From Hellea balneolensis DSM 19091 (GTDB lineage: Bacteria > Pseudomonadota > Alphaproteobacteria > Caulobacterales > Maricaulaceae), in the NCBI RefSeq assembly GCF_000428525.1, contig NZ_AUAC01000003.1:828858-892857 (forward strand): DNA of 64,000 nt. The letters are read 5' to 3'. A program made the translations under genes and the position numbers. Within the stretch, counting starts at the first letter, position 1. The number at the start of each line of letters is the position of its first letter. The notes below the pieces were generated by a model, which was not told the DNA's origin, ran no database searches, and saw only the letters and a program-made list of their open reading frames with translations. Shown in pieces: positions 26,050 through 35,129 of this stretch.

Positions 26050-26379
26050 ATGCCTCCGCTAAGTGACATTATAAAAGGCGCTGTGATTCTATTCGGCGCG
26101 GCTCTTGTGATATGGATGTTTTTCATTCGTCCGCATAGCTATGACTGGCAAGCTGCAGGTCAAGTTGAAGGGCAAGTGAAAACCCTCATGTCGAACTCAA
26201 AAGTTATTGGGCGACCTGTCATAAATGCGGTCGTAACATTGGAAAATGGTCACCAGACTATCATTGCAGTCCCGCTTAAAAGTGACGTCCGCCAAGGCGA
26301 CATGGTGCTTTTGCGCGTGCAAGAAGACGCCGAAAGTTCTGCCCGTCGCCGCTATAAGTTTTATAAGGAAGTGGATTAA
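26050..26379 (+). CDS. hypothetical membrane-anchored protein
   Basis: 109 residues. One N-terminal transmembrane helix (about residues 9-26) is followed by FIRPHSYDW and a small beta-rich domain (VEGQVKTL ... VTLENGHQTIIAVPL ... GDMVLLRVQ) that ends in a basic segment. It could be an OB-like or barrel-sandwich fold. ATG 26050 has GGAGAGGGG immediately upstream and is preferred over ATG 26020. I do not recognise the family. It lies between yajQ and a convergent TonB-like gene. Confidence 0.7.
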   Translation: MPPLSDIIKGAVILFGAALVIWMFFIRPHSYDWQAAGQVEGQVKTLMSNSKVIGRPVINAVVTLENGHQTIIAVPLKSDVRQGDMVLLRVQEDAESSARRRYKFYKEVD

Positions 26380-26389
26380 CATGAGGCTA

Positions 26390-27058
26390 TTATTGCCGTT
26401 TAAAAGTGAATTGTAGGCTATCCCCAGCTTGCGCATTTAAAGCGAGATAGTCTTCGTTTTTTTGGCGAAGCCAAACATAAAGTGCTTGCTCAGCTTCATC
26501 TGCAATAGTTCCATCAACACAGTTTAACCAAGATAAGTCCTCTACGCCTCCGCCTTCAAGAAGGGTAAATGATATCGAGCATTGACTGATACCGGCGTCA
26601 GAGTTTCCTTGCCCTGCTGTTCCGATTTTTCCTTGATCAGAAGCAGAGCTTTGCAGGCCTTTGGACTTACTATGAATGCCTGTATTTTCTAAAATCTCGG
26701 AGGCTACGAGTATGTCTGGAGAGACCTTTGAAGCAATTTTTGGTTTTAATGGATTTATAATGGCCTGAATTGAGATGTTAGCTTGATTGATGGTTGGAAG
26801 CTCGCGAGCGAAATTCTTACTTTTTGGTGGAGATGGTGGTGCCGCTTCTGATTTTTTAAGTTCTGGCCGTAATTTCATGACATGCGTCGAGGTCATTTCA
26901 GTTTTTAGGTTTTTGATTACTTTATACTCGCGGGATCTTTCATCTTTTGTTGGTGTGTAATCTGCGTGAATGAGCATTGTCATAAAAATAAAGAGGCATG
27001 TCGTGATAATGAACGCGCCAAATGCACCTCCAATAAGCCTGTTATAGGTTGCCTTCAT
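26390..27058 (-). CDS. hypothetical TonB-like membrane protein
   Basis: 222 residues. A single N-terminal membrane helix (about 10-32) is followed by a Pro/Lys-rich periplasmic stretch (KKSEAAPPSPPKSKN) and a C-terminal domain. Two cysteines (in SQCSISF and LNCVDG) probably form a disulfide, and the ending LQFTFKRQ is reminiscent of TonB C-terminal or 'energy transducer' domains. The C-terminal match is loose, so the TonB label is tentative. The start is ambiguous: TTG 27073 has GAGG upstream but overlaps the preceding gene, and ATG 27058 follows the amidohydrolase stop by 4 nt. Confidence 0.6.
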   Translation of the reverse strand: MKATYNRLIGGAFGAFIITTCLFIFMTMLIHADYTPTKDERSREYKVIKNLKTEMTSTHVMKLRPELKKSEAAPPSPPKSKNFARELPTINQANISIQAIINPLKPKIASKVSPDILVASEILENTGIHSKSKGLQSSASDQGKIGTAGQGNSDAGISQCSISFTLLEGGGVEDLSWLNCVDGTIADEAEQALYVWLRQKNEDYLALNAQAGDSLQFTFKRQ

Positions 27059-27062
27059 CGGT

Positions 27063-28778
27063 TTAGCGCTCAAACGCGACCTCGCCGCCTACAATCGTCA
27101 TAATAGGCTCGGCGTTCAGGATATCAGGCCCAGAGGCTGTCATAATATCTGTCTCAAAAACGGTGAAATCTGCTGCTTTTCCAATTTCAATGGTACCTAA
27201 CATATCTTCTTGAAAAGCGGCATAGGCAGGCCATGCCGTAAACATTTTAAGCGCTTCCTGTGGAGACACTTTTTGATCTGGATACCACGCCTCATTGGAA
27301 TAACCGTCCAGTCCCTTACGCTGCGTTGCGGCGTAAAATTCAATGCGGGGATCCCCGACTTCAACAGGCGCATCAGAACCACCCGCAATGATAGCGCCGC
27401 TATCAATCAGGCTACGCCACGCATAGCCTCCTGCAAGCCGATCTTTGCCGAGCCTGTCAACGGCAAAATAAAGGTCTCCAATGGCATGAGAGGGCTGCAT
27501 GGAGGGTATGATGCCATATTCCGCAAATAGAGGAATATCATCGACATGGATAATCTGGCTGTGTTCTATACGCCATCGTGGATCAGGGTTTGCGCGTTCA
27601 GCTACAGGGACAGCATCAAGAGCTTCTTTATACCAACGCAAGACTTCGCGGTTACCTCGGTCACCAATCGCATGAATATTGACTTGTGTTCCATTGCGTA
27701 AGGCAGACCTTAAAATAGAATTAGCCTGTTCTTCTTTGAGCGTCATGAGTCCTGAATTGCCCTTGTCATCAGTATAGGGCTGCAACAACGCCGCGCCGCG
27801 AGAGCCTAAAGCGCCATCAGCATATAATTTTATCGCGCGTGTGGTTATGATAGGGTTTTCGTCTTCTGTATCCGTGCGCATAGACGGCATATTTTTATGG
27901 TCGAGGAGATCAATAGAATTATAGACCCTGATTTTGATTCTGCCTTCATCAGCCAAACGGTTGAGCATGGGAATGTCTATCGGGTTTACAGACATCGAAT
28001 GGATATTTGTCCAGCCACGCGACGCGTAAAGTGCGGCCCCTTTAATGTAGGCCTCCTCTTTTCGGGCCTCAGTTAATTCAGGCATAAGTTCTTCGACGAG
28101 TTTAGCGGCATTATCTATGAGCATACCTGAAGGCTCATTTTTCCCCCGGCGGGGTTCGGCCTTGCCATTCTTATTTATCGCGCCGCCATAGGGAGCTTTG
28201 GTGTTCGCCGTTATATTGGCCATCTCCAAGGCTTTGGAATTTACGACAACGGCATGACCATCGGCTCTTTCAAGGATAACTGGATGGTCAGGTGAGACGC
28301 TGTCCAGATCATATCGATTGGGAAACCTTTTTTCCGGCCAATGTGTTTCAATCCAGCCGCGCCCATATACCGTTTCACCTTTGGGAGTTACTTTTATGAC
28401 GTCGGTCAAGCGTGACTTTAGCTCTTTGACTGATTTTGTACCCTCCAAATTAAGGGTCATTTCGCGAAGGCCTATCCCTATCAGGTGGCCATGGCCATCC
28501 GTAAGTCCTGGATACATGGCGGCGCCGAACAGATTAACTGTGCGGCGGGAAGGGGAGGTGTTGCTCTCGCACCAGTCACCATCTACTGCGCCGCTATAGC
28601 TTATCGTTCCGTTCTTGACGGCAACAGCTTCAACAATCGGAGCCGCGTCTGTGGCTGTATAAATGGGGCCGCCCGAGAAACACCAATCCGTATCACTGAT
28701 TTTGACTTTAGTTGTGTTTTCCGCACAAGCTGAAATCAACAACGCCGCTGCCGAGAGTAAAATAAATTTTTTGGTCAT
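27063..28778 (-). CDS. amidohydrolase family 3 (YtcJ-like) lipoprotein
   Basis: A 571-residue metal-dependent hydrolase. A lipoprotein signal (residues 1-19, lipobox ISAC) exports it. The amidohydrolase TIM-barrel motifs are DGHGHLIGIG (HxH), NIHAIGDRGN, RIEHSQIIH and AGGSDAPVE. YtcJ-like proteins are poorly characterised and hydrolyse amides or formamides. ATG 28778 is preceded by GGTGATC, which matches the extended anti-Shine-Dalgarno complement. The TonB-like gene overlaps or abuts its 3' end. An exported location is unusual for the family's biosynthetic members and suggests a scavenging role. Confidence 0.87.
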   Translation of the reverse strand: MTKKFILLSAAALLISACAENTTKVKISDTDWCFSGGPIYTATDAAPIVEAVAVKNGTISYSGAVDGDWCESNTSPSRRTVNLFGAAMYPGLTDGHGHLIGIGLREMTLNLEGTKSVKELKSRLTDVIKVTPKGETVYGRGWIETHWPEKRFPNRYDLDSVSPDHPVILERADGHAVVVNSKALEMANITANTKAPYGGAINKNGKAEPRRGKNEPSGMLIDNAAKLVEELMPELTEARKEEAYIKGAALYASRGWTNIHSMSVNPIDIPMLNRLADEGRIKIRVYNSIDLLDHKNMPSMRTDTEDENPIITTRAIKLYADGALGSRGAALLQPYTDDKGNSGLMTLKEEQANSILRSALRNGTQVNIHAIGDRGNREVLRWYKEALDAVPVAERANPDPRWRIEHSQIIHVDDIPLFAEYGIIPSMQPSHAIGDLYFAVDRLGKDRLAGGYAWRSLIDSGAIIAGGSDAPVEVGDPRIEFYAATQRKGLDGYSNEAWYPDQKVSPQEALKMFTAWPAYAAFQEDMLGTIEIGKAADFTVFETDIMTASGPDILNAEPIMTIVGGEVAFER

Positions 28779-28826
28779 GTAGATCACCCGCATTTTGGGA
28801 CAATCTAGCGACCTATGTTCGAAAAG

Positions 28827-30863
28827 CTAGGCAGATTTAAGAAAATCTTGTGATTGGTCATTCAAAGAAAGAACATTATCGAAAGCCCCAAGCAATTCGA
28901 CAAGCTTTACTGGTTTTGGCAGAGCATCGTCCATTCCGATATTCTTGCAAAGCCGGATCTGTTGATATTGTGGGTCCGCCGTCAAGGCAATTATAAGGAC
29001 GTCCGCCCAAGGTTCCGTGCTAGCGCGGATTGCCAATGTCGCTTCAATTCCATCCATGACAGGCATGTGAATATCCATAAGAACGATATCAATGGGGGTT
29101 GTTTTCAAAATATCGATGGCGTGTTGGCCATTATTCGCGATGTGTATTTCGCCGACAAGTGTTTCAAGCAAGGACGAAACAACCATATGATTTGTTGTAT
29201 TGTCATCGACAACAAGAATACGCAGCTCTGAGTAATTGGTAGGCTCAGGCTTGGCATCCTCTAATATCTGGTTCACCAGAGATTGGCTGCTTTCTTCCTC
29301 TGGCTGCGCTTTCAGAGCTTTTATAGGCAATGTCAGCGCGAAGACTGTACCTTGTCCGCTTTTAGAGCGTAGGGTGATTGTTCCGCCCATAAATTCTATA
29401 ATTTCCTTGGTAATTGTCATGCCAAGGCCAGTTCCGCCAAAGCGCCGCGCGATGGATTTATCAGCTTGCGTGTAAGCTTCGAAAATTTGCTCTTGCTGAT
29501 CAGGTGTCATACCAATTCCAGTATCTTTCACAGCGAGGACCAGGCGAGGGGGTTGCCCGCCTTTTTCCACTGTGGTGAGGATGACGCTGACTTTGCCATT
29601 TGGCGAAAATTTAATCGCATTTGACAGTAAATTATTGAGGCATTGCTCATAACGGAAATGGTCGAATATTATCGTTTCCGGTACAGACTTATCAATACTG
29701 TAGGTGAGCGTAATATTGTTTTTAAGGGCTTTGTGTTCCCATAGTTTCACAACATTCTCGACGGACTTTGCGGGGCTCGCCGGAGCAAGCTCTAGGGTGA
29801 GTTTTTCTGCATCTAATTTCGTATGATTAAGTGTATCATCCACTATTCTCAAGATTTTCTCAGCTGAAGACTGAATAATTTCTAATTTAGGATTGATGGC
29901 ATCATCTGCGTGATGATGAATAAGCGCGTCTGCAATCCCGATCACGCCGTTCATAGGCGTGCGGACTTCATGACTGAGACGGGCCAGAAAATCATTTTTT
30001 ATCTTTAGTGATTTTTCAGCCGCTTCTTTCGCTTTTCTAAGCGCATCGTTGGTTTCTAACTCTTGCGTAATATCCTCGAAAAAACAGGTGAAACCCAATA
30101 CCGTTCCTGTGTCAGAATTATGCGGTTCGGCCTTCCAACGCAGCCACATAGATCGGCTGTTCCCTGTGAGGATGCGGCAGGTGTAAGTCCACTCTTTTCC
30201 GTCTCTTAATCCCTGCTCCCAGACCGCTTTAGCTCCGTCATAGTCATCAGGGTGAATTATTGTGAGAACTCCCTTGCTGCGAGCTCGCTCCATTTGACGA
30301 TGAGATAGGTGTTTTTCCAGATAGTCACTGCGCAATGCCAGATATTTTGTTTCGCAATTATAATACCAATAGCCTGAGCCCCCTGACATGAGCGCCGTGT
30401 CCAGAACCTGCGACTTATGTTCTTCCCGGGTGATATCTTTAGATGTTAAAAGAAGCTTTCCTGTGTTGTCTATCATTTGAGAGACTAATACACGCCGACC
30501 GGATGGCATGGTTAGTTTGAGTTTTGCCACGTCGCTTTGCACGCCGGATTTTTGTGTTTTGAGAACTGTTGATACTCGATCAACGAAAGTTTTGGAGTTT
30601 CCGGCTCCAAAGTCACCGCGTATCGCCATATATTCGAGAAAGCTTTGATAAGGTGATCCATTTGAAAGATCGTCAGCATCGAGCTCAAAATGCTTCGAAG
30701 CGAGCTGATTGTAAAATTCTAGACCTAAGTTCTCACTGAACAGTATAATGCCAAGACCTGATACATCGCTTACGCGAGTCAGCCAATAATATGGGCTTTT
30801 ATCGTCTTTAGAGGAGGTCTCAGGAGTGAGATTTAGTGTATTAGACATTATTTTTCCAGCCAT
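28827..30863 (-). CDS. hybrid sensor histidine kinase/response regulator with PAS domains
   Basis: About 678 residues, no transmembrane segment, so a soluble sensor. Two PAS-like regions are visible (roughly 30-145 and 160-270, the second ending in the PAC-type FFEDITQELE). They are followed by HisKA with the H-box FLARLSHEVRTPMNG (phospho-His near residue 298), a HATPase with N, G1 and G2 boxes (NNLLSNAIKFS, VKDTGIGM, RRFGGTGLGM), and a C-terminal receiver whose acceptor Asp is in LMDIHMP. ATG 30863 has AGGTGG 8 nt upstream; GTG 30875, ATG 30869 and ATG 30848 are alternatives. No partner regulator is adjacent. Confidence 0.88.
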   Translation of the reverse strand: MAGKIMSNTLNLTPETSSKDDKSPYYWLTRVSDVSGLGIILFSENLGLEFYNQLASKHFELDADDLSNGSPYQSFLEYMAIRGDFGAGNSKTFVDRVSTVLKTQKSGVQSDVAKLKLTMPSGRRVLVSQMIDNTGKLLLTSKDITREEHKSQVLDTALMSGGSGYWYYNCETKYLALRSDYLEKHLSHRQMERARSKGVLTIIHPDDYDGAKAVWEQGLRDGKEWTYTCRILTGNSRSMWLRWKAEPHNSDTGTVLGFTCFFEDITQELETNDALRKAKEAAEKSLKIKNDFLARLSHEVRTPMNGVIGIADALIHHHADDAINPKLEIIQSSAEKILRIVDDTLNHTKLDAEKLTLELAPASPAKSVENVVKLWEHKALKNNITLTYSIDKSVPETIIFDHFRYEQCLNNLLSNAIKFSPNGKVSVILTTVEKGGQPPRLVLAVKDTGIGMTPDQQEQIFEAYTQADKSIARRFGGTGLGMTITKEIIEFMGGTITLRSKSGQGTVFALTLPIKALKAQPEEESSQSLVNQILEDAKPEPTNYSELRILVVDDNTTNHMVVSSLLETLVGEIHIANNGQHAIDILKTTPIDIVLMDIHMPVMDGIEATLAIRASTEPWADVLIIALTADPQYQQIRLCKNIGMDDALPKPVKLVELLGAFDNVLSLNDQSQDFLKSA

Positions 30864-30973
30864 TTTCATTCCCACCTAATCTTAAGTAGAGTAAAATAAC
30901 GAACAGCGGGTTAATAACAAAGAAATGCTCTGTAATGTTGATGAACTTATTCGCGAGAACATAATTTATGTTT

Positions 30974-32371
30974 TTATCGTGCTTGCAAATACGCGGCTGC
31001 AATTTCTCCGGACTCCATAGCGCCTTCCATACCCGTATGGATACGGCTAACGTGCTCGCCTGCAAAGGCTAGTTTAGATGATGGCATTGCCATGGGGCTT
31101 GACCATTGACTAATTTGTCTTGGAGCCCAGTGCATATATGCGCCGCCAGCAAATGGATTTGCTTTGGTCCAGTCCTGTATGGCTAAAAGTTCAAAGAGGC
31201 CTTCACTACTTGGCCGGACAGTTTTCATATAGGCCGTTACACGTTCTTTTATTTTTGCTCGATCTTGCCATATCGAACGCGTTGCGCCGCGCCCATTGAT
31301 TAAAACTCGAAATAACCCGGTCGGCTTACCATTCGTATCTCGTTCAGCTAAAATACGTTCTACAGGTAAATCTGTCCACATATCCGCAGGGAGGCCATCT
31401 TTGTCCCAAAAAGGTATTTTGGCTTTCAAATGAATTTGTAATATTTGCGTATAGGGCAACTCTCTGATGGCGGCGGTTTGGGCTTCCGGCATAAAGGCTC
31501 TTATAGTAACATTTCGCAATGCCCCAAATGGCATTGCGCAAATACAAAAGCTAGCTCGGTAAGTATTTCCTTGCGTGGTTTCAATCTGGACGCTCTCTGT
31601 TTCAACTGAAATAGAGCTAACCATATGATCGAGTTTAACTTTGCGGGGAAGAGACGCAGCCATGGCTTCAGGGAGGTGTTGAGCTCCGTCTTTAACTTTC
31701 ATCTGCTTCGCGTCAGGTGTGTCTATGAGTGCGCGATAAAGGTTCATCATCGAATAGCTGCGCAAACTATTGCCATCGAACGCTTTCTCCATGATTTTTT
31801 GCGCATCGCCGCCAAACCCGGCTTGCAAGAGAAAGTCTTGGGCCGAAATATCAAAAGCAGAAAATTTAGGATCAAGCCAATCATGATTTGATTTCAAGGG
31901 ATTATTCTGAGCTGCAAGCTCAAAAAGAGGTGAGGCGGGCGCGCTAGCTCCAAATGGTGCTGGGAATAGAGGCGATGTAATGGTACTCCAAGCCTGTCGG
32001 GAATAATTCGCGCCCTGATAGTGATATAGGGTCTCTGGTTGATATTCTGCGCTAGGAATAAGATCGACCCCAAGCTCATTCGCAGTTTGGATTATGCGGC
32101 TATAGCTGGCCTTAATTTTGTCTGCTCCGCCTTCTGTATATCCCAGTTTGCCATGATTAATGGTCTGGATACGTCCGCCAATGCGAGAAGACCCTTCAAG
32201 AACCAAAACGTCTTTTCCTGCGGCGGCCAGTAATCGCGCGGCATTGAGGCCCGCAAGGCCTGCTCCCAAAATGATAACTTCAGCATCCAATTTACTGCCG
32301 GAAGGTTTGCAAGCTGGGAGAGCTGCTAAACCGCCCAAAACCATGCGCCTGTTAAGTTTTTGTCTCGTCAT
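30974..32371 (-). CDS. FAD-dependent flavin monoamine oxidase, exported
   Basis: A 465-residue amine-oxidase-fold flavoprotein. The N-terminus has a twin-arginine-like signal (NRRMVLGGLAAL) ending in a lipobox-like LPAC. The FAD dinucleotide-binding motif follows at once (VIILGAGLAGLNAARLL, about residues 32-48), then EGSSRIGGRIQT. The C-terminal LAFAGEHVSRIHTGMEGAMESG completes the flavin site. Substrate amines cannot be read from sequence. It precedes the histidine kinase gene with a gap of about 110 bp, so independent expression is likely. Confidence 0.88.
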   Translation of the reverse strand: MTRQKLNRRMVLGGLAALPACKPSGSKLDAEVIILGAGLAGLNAARLLAAAGKDVLVLEGSSRIGGRIQTINHGKLGYTEGGADKIKASYSRIIQTANELGVDLIPSAEYQPETLYHYQGANYSRQAWSTITSPLFPAPFGASAPASPLFELAAQNNPLKSNHDWLDPKFSAFDISAQDFLLQAGFGGDAQKIMEKAFDGNSLRSYSMMNLYRALIDTPDAKQMKVKDGAQHLPEAMAASLPRKVKLDHMVSSISVETESVQIETTQGNTYRASFCICAMPFGALRNVTIRAFMPEAQTAAIRELPYTQILQIHLKAKIPFWDKDGLPADMWTDLPVERILAERDTNGKPTGLFRVLINGRGATRSIWQDRAKIKERVTAYMKTVRPSSEGLFELLAIQDWTKANPFAGGAYMHWAPRQISQWSSPMAMPSSKLAFAGEHVSRIHTGMEGAMESGEIAAAYLQAR

Positions 32372-32482
32372 AGTCGCTGCTAATGAGCCCTTTCCAACAT
32401 GGCCATAAATACTCTTGCTGGTTCAGTATCATGTAATGACTAAAAGGAGCGTTTTTATTTTTTAAAATGGCTTTTTGGAAAC

Positions 32483-32557
32483 TGGTGCCGCGAGGGAGAA
32501 TTGAACTCCCGACCTCATCATTACCAATGATGCGCTCTACCCCTGAGCTACCGCGGC
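32483..32557 (-). tRNA. tRNA-Thr (anticodon GGT), CCA encoded
   Basis: Folds by eye into a full cloverleaf on the minus strand. The acceptor GCCGCGG pairs with TCGCGGC. A D-arm GCTC/GAGC follows, then the anticodon stem CATCA/TGATG with loop TTGGTAA (anticodon GGT, reading ACC/ACU). A 5-base variable region and a T-arm GGGAG-TTCAATT-CTCCC complete it. The discriminator A and a genomically encoded CCA end at 32483. Confidence 0.96.
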
Positions 32558-32585
32558 TTAGAGGGGCGTTTTACATAAATGAATA

Positions 32586-32616
32586 CCTGCCGCAACACTT
32601 AAAATTTTGCGGCAGG
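32586..32616 (-). terminator. strong hairpin at the 3' end of the gal operon
   Basis: CCTGCCGCAA pairs perfectly with TTGCGGCAGG across an 11-base AT-rich loop, 12 bp beyond the symporter stop codon. The trailing sequence is AT-rich but lacks a real T-run, so it may act as a 3' stabiliser as much as a terminator. It separates the gal operon from tRNA-Thr. Confidence 0.6.
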
Positions 32617-32627
32617 CCTTAAGGCTG

Positions 32628-34097
32628 TTAGGCTCTGCCAAAGACGTTATGGGCGTCCCATTTGGCTTTGTTCTTGAAAACCAAACGGTTCAAGACAAGG
32701 GCAACAATCACCATAGTTACAAGATTTATGGCCATAAGGTGGATGTAATGCAGCTGAATATTTTGGGTCTGTAGGCTTGCATTTTCAGCCAGCGGCAGAA
32801 GCATCCAGTAATAGAAGGCGACGCCAAAGATGACTGCAATAATCACAGCTTTTGCTTCAACATTCTTGAAGAGCAATCCAACGACAAAGGCTGCCAGAAT
32901 AGGCATGGACAGAAGGCCGTAGAGACGCTGCACCGTATTGATGATGCTTTGTTCAGGGTTGTTGAATATCGGGATCATTATAAAAGCGAGAACAACCATG
33001 GAGATAGAAACCCAAAGCGAAAGCCGTTTCACATTTGGCTTATCATTGATGTAGGTCTCGTGAATGTCACAGACCCACAGAGCGGCTGAGGCATTTAGGA
33101 TAGAGTTAAATGTCGTCAAAACCGCTGCGGCAATCGCTGCCGCAAAAGCACCTGAAAGGAAGCTTGGCAGCAAGTCACCGACAATTCGTCCATATGTGGC
33201 ATCGCCAATGTCGCCATAAAGTTTAAAAGCGACGATGCCCGGAATAACGATGATTGGCGGCACGATCAGCAGGCGGATTGCCGCCGCTGCAAAGATACCT
33301 TTTTGTGCTTCTTTGACAGAAGGAGAGGCCATGGCGCGTTGCGTAATAGTTTGATTTGTTGACCAGTAAAACATCTGAATAAAGATCATGCCGGTAAATA
33401 GGGTCGTGAAAGGAATGTCTGAGTCTGGCGCGCCGATAAGTGTGAGGCGCTCTTTTGGAATACCCGAAAAGTCAAACCCAATGGCTTTAACAGCAATAAC
33501 TGTTACCGTGATGGCTAAGCCAAGGAGCAACACACCTGAAAATGTATCTGAAACGGCAACAGCGCGAAGCCCGCCAAAGATTGCGTAAGCAGAGCCGACT
33601 ATCGCAAATAAGAGGGCCAGAATGTAAAGGTTCACATCTATGCCAAACATACTTTGCATGAAGAGTGAGCCGCCATAGAGGATGGCCGGAAGAAAAATAA
33701 AGATGTTCCCAAGTAGAAAAAGCACTGAAATAAGGGCGCGTATGTGCTTGTTATTATAACGTTTTTCGAGAAGTTCTGTTGTCGTTGTGCAGTTATATTT
33801 GTAGTAAACGGGGATAAAAACAAAGCAAAGCATCATCAAACCGAAGACGGCCGCGAGCTCCCACCACGCTAATAAGGCCATTTGATTACCATTCATACCG
33901 ACGAGTTGATCAGTAGAAAGGTTTGTCAGCGTAATTGAGCCGGCGACAAAATACCATTTCAAGCTTCCGCCCGCTAAAAAGTAGTCTTTTTCTTCATCTT
34001 CAGACGGTTTTGATTTCAGGCAAAACCAGACTGTAACGGCAGCAATCAGAGCTGTAAGCAATAAAAAGACGATGAACTGCGAGAGCTGTAATTCCAT
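32628..34097 (-). CDS. sodium:solute symporter (SGLT/SSS family), probable galactose or sugar transporter
   Basis: A 489-residue inner-membrane protein with about 13-14 hydrophobic helices. SSS signatures include YFLAGGSLKWYFVAGSITLTNLS, the GGLRAVAVSDTFSG loop and FNSILNASAALW. The sugar-transporting branch of the family (vSGLT-like) shows the same FLAGRS-type start. Last gene of galT-galK-galE-symporter, 27 bp after galE, so it probably imports galactose released by the alpha-galactosidase encoded on the other arm of the locus. Substrate assignment rests on context. Confidence 0.88.
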   Translation of the reverse strand: MELQLSQFIVFLLLTALIAAVTVWFCLKSKPSEDEEKDYFLAGGSLKWYFVAGSITLTNLSTDQLVGMNGNQMALLAWWELAAVFGLMMLCFVFIPVYYKYNCTTTTELLEKRYNNKHIRALISVLFLLGNIFIFLPAILYGGSLFMQSMFGIDVNLYILALLFAIVGSAYAIFGGLRAVAVSDTFSGVLLLGLAITVTVIAVKAIGFDFSGIPKERLTLIGAPDSDIPFTTLFTGMIFIQMFYWSTNQTITQRAMASPSVKEAQKGIFAAAAIRLLIVPPIIVIPGIVAFKLYGDIGDATYGRIVGDLLPSFLSGAFAAAIAAAVLTTFNSILNASAALWVCDIHETYINDKPNVKRLSLWVSISMVVLAFIMIPIFNNPEQSIINTVQRLYGLLSMPILAAFVVGLLFKNVEAKAVIIAVIFGVAFYYWMLLPLAENASLQTQNIQLHYIHLMAINLVTMVIVALVLNRLVFKNKAKWDAHNVFGRA

Positions 34098-34124
34098 TAT
34101 ATTCCCCTGTTTTGTTTTATAGGT

Positions 34125-35129
34125 TTATTTTATGTTCCAAACGCCTTGATGAAATTTCCACGCGGTTTGAATTATATTTTTTAAATTAGAGTGCTCAGCG
34201 GTGAAACCCAAGACCTCTTTTGCGCGTTTAGGGTCTGCATAGAGCCGCGTTAGGTCTCCATCTCGGCGAGGCGCGGCGTCATAGGCGACAGCATGACCTG
34301 TCACTGTTTCTATCATTTTAAGAATTTCCAGATTGGAGACACCTTTCCCTGTGCCAATATTGACTTCTGTTTGGGTCAGCCCGTTTGCAAAAGCTTCAAG
34401 GCCGTATATATGCGCGCTAGCAATATCGGAAACATGGATATAGTCACGAATGCAAGTCCCGTCCGGCGTGTCATAATCCGTCCCAAATATCTTCATTTTT
34501 CCGCGCAAGCCTACCGCGGCCGCCAAGGCAATTGGGATGAGGTGAGTTTCAGGATCGTGTTCTTCACCTATTAGGCCTGAGCTATCTGCCCCGGAGGCAT
34601 TGAAATAACGTAAGGTGATATAAGCCAACCCATAAGCTTTATGATAGCTCTGTATCATATGCTCAATCGCCAGTTTAGTTTTTCCATAAACGCTGAAGGG
34701 GTTTTGAACTTGGCTTTCTAGTAATGGCATCTGATCCGTTTCGCCATATGTCGCGCAGGTGGACGAAAATATGAGATTAGTCAGGGACAGCTCTCGCATG
34801 GCTTCGAGTAGATTAAGTGCGCCTACGACATTGTTTTCATAGAAACCGGCCGGGTCTTTTTCGCCAATACCGACCTCTATAGAGCTCGCAAGGTGAACAA
34901 CAGCATGAGCGGATTTATGTTTTGTGAAGGCGTCAAGCGTTGCAGCCTTGTCGCGTAGATCAACGGTCTCAGATGGCCCCCATTTTACAGCGTGCCGGTG
35001 GCCCGAGCTGAAATTATCAAAGGTAACGGGAATGCCGCCATTATCCGCCACGGCTTTGCACACATGCGCACCAATATACCCCGCGCCGCCCACCACAATG
35101 ACCGTTTTGCCTGTAAGATCAAATGTCAT
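34125..35129 (-). CDS. galE: UDP-glucose 4-epimerase
   Basis: A 334-residue extended SDR that interconverts UDP-galactose and UDP-glucose in the Leloir pathway. The NAD motif GGAGYIGAHV lies near residue 14. The catalytic SSTCATYG and YGKTK (Tyr-Lys) and the NIGTGKGVSNLEI segment match GalE. ATG 35129 overlaps the galK stop by one base (TAATG). The frame continues only to a TTG four codons earlier. Third gene of the galTKE-symporter operon. Confidence 0.94.
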   Translation of the reverse strand: MTFDLTGKTVIVVGGAGYIGAHVCKAVADNGGIPVTFDNFSSGHRHAVKWGPSETVDLRDKAATLDAFTKHKSAHAVVHLASSIEVGIGEKDPAGFYENNVVGALNLLEAMRELSLTNLIFSSTCATYGETDQMPLLESQVQNPFSVYGKTKLAIEHMIQSYHKAYGLAYITLRYFNASGADSSGLIGEEHDPETHLIPIALAAAVGLRGKMKIFGTDYDTPDGTCIRDYIHVSDIASAHIYGLEAFANGLTQTEVNIGTGKGVSNLEILKMIETVTGHAVAYDAAPRRDGDLTRLYADPKRAKEVLGFTAEHSNLKNIIQTAWKFHQGVWNIK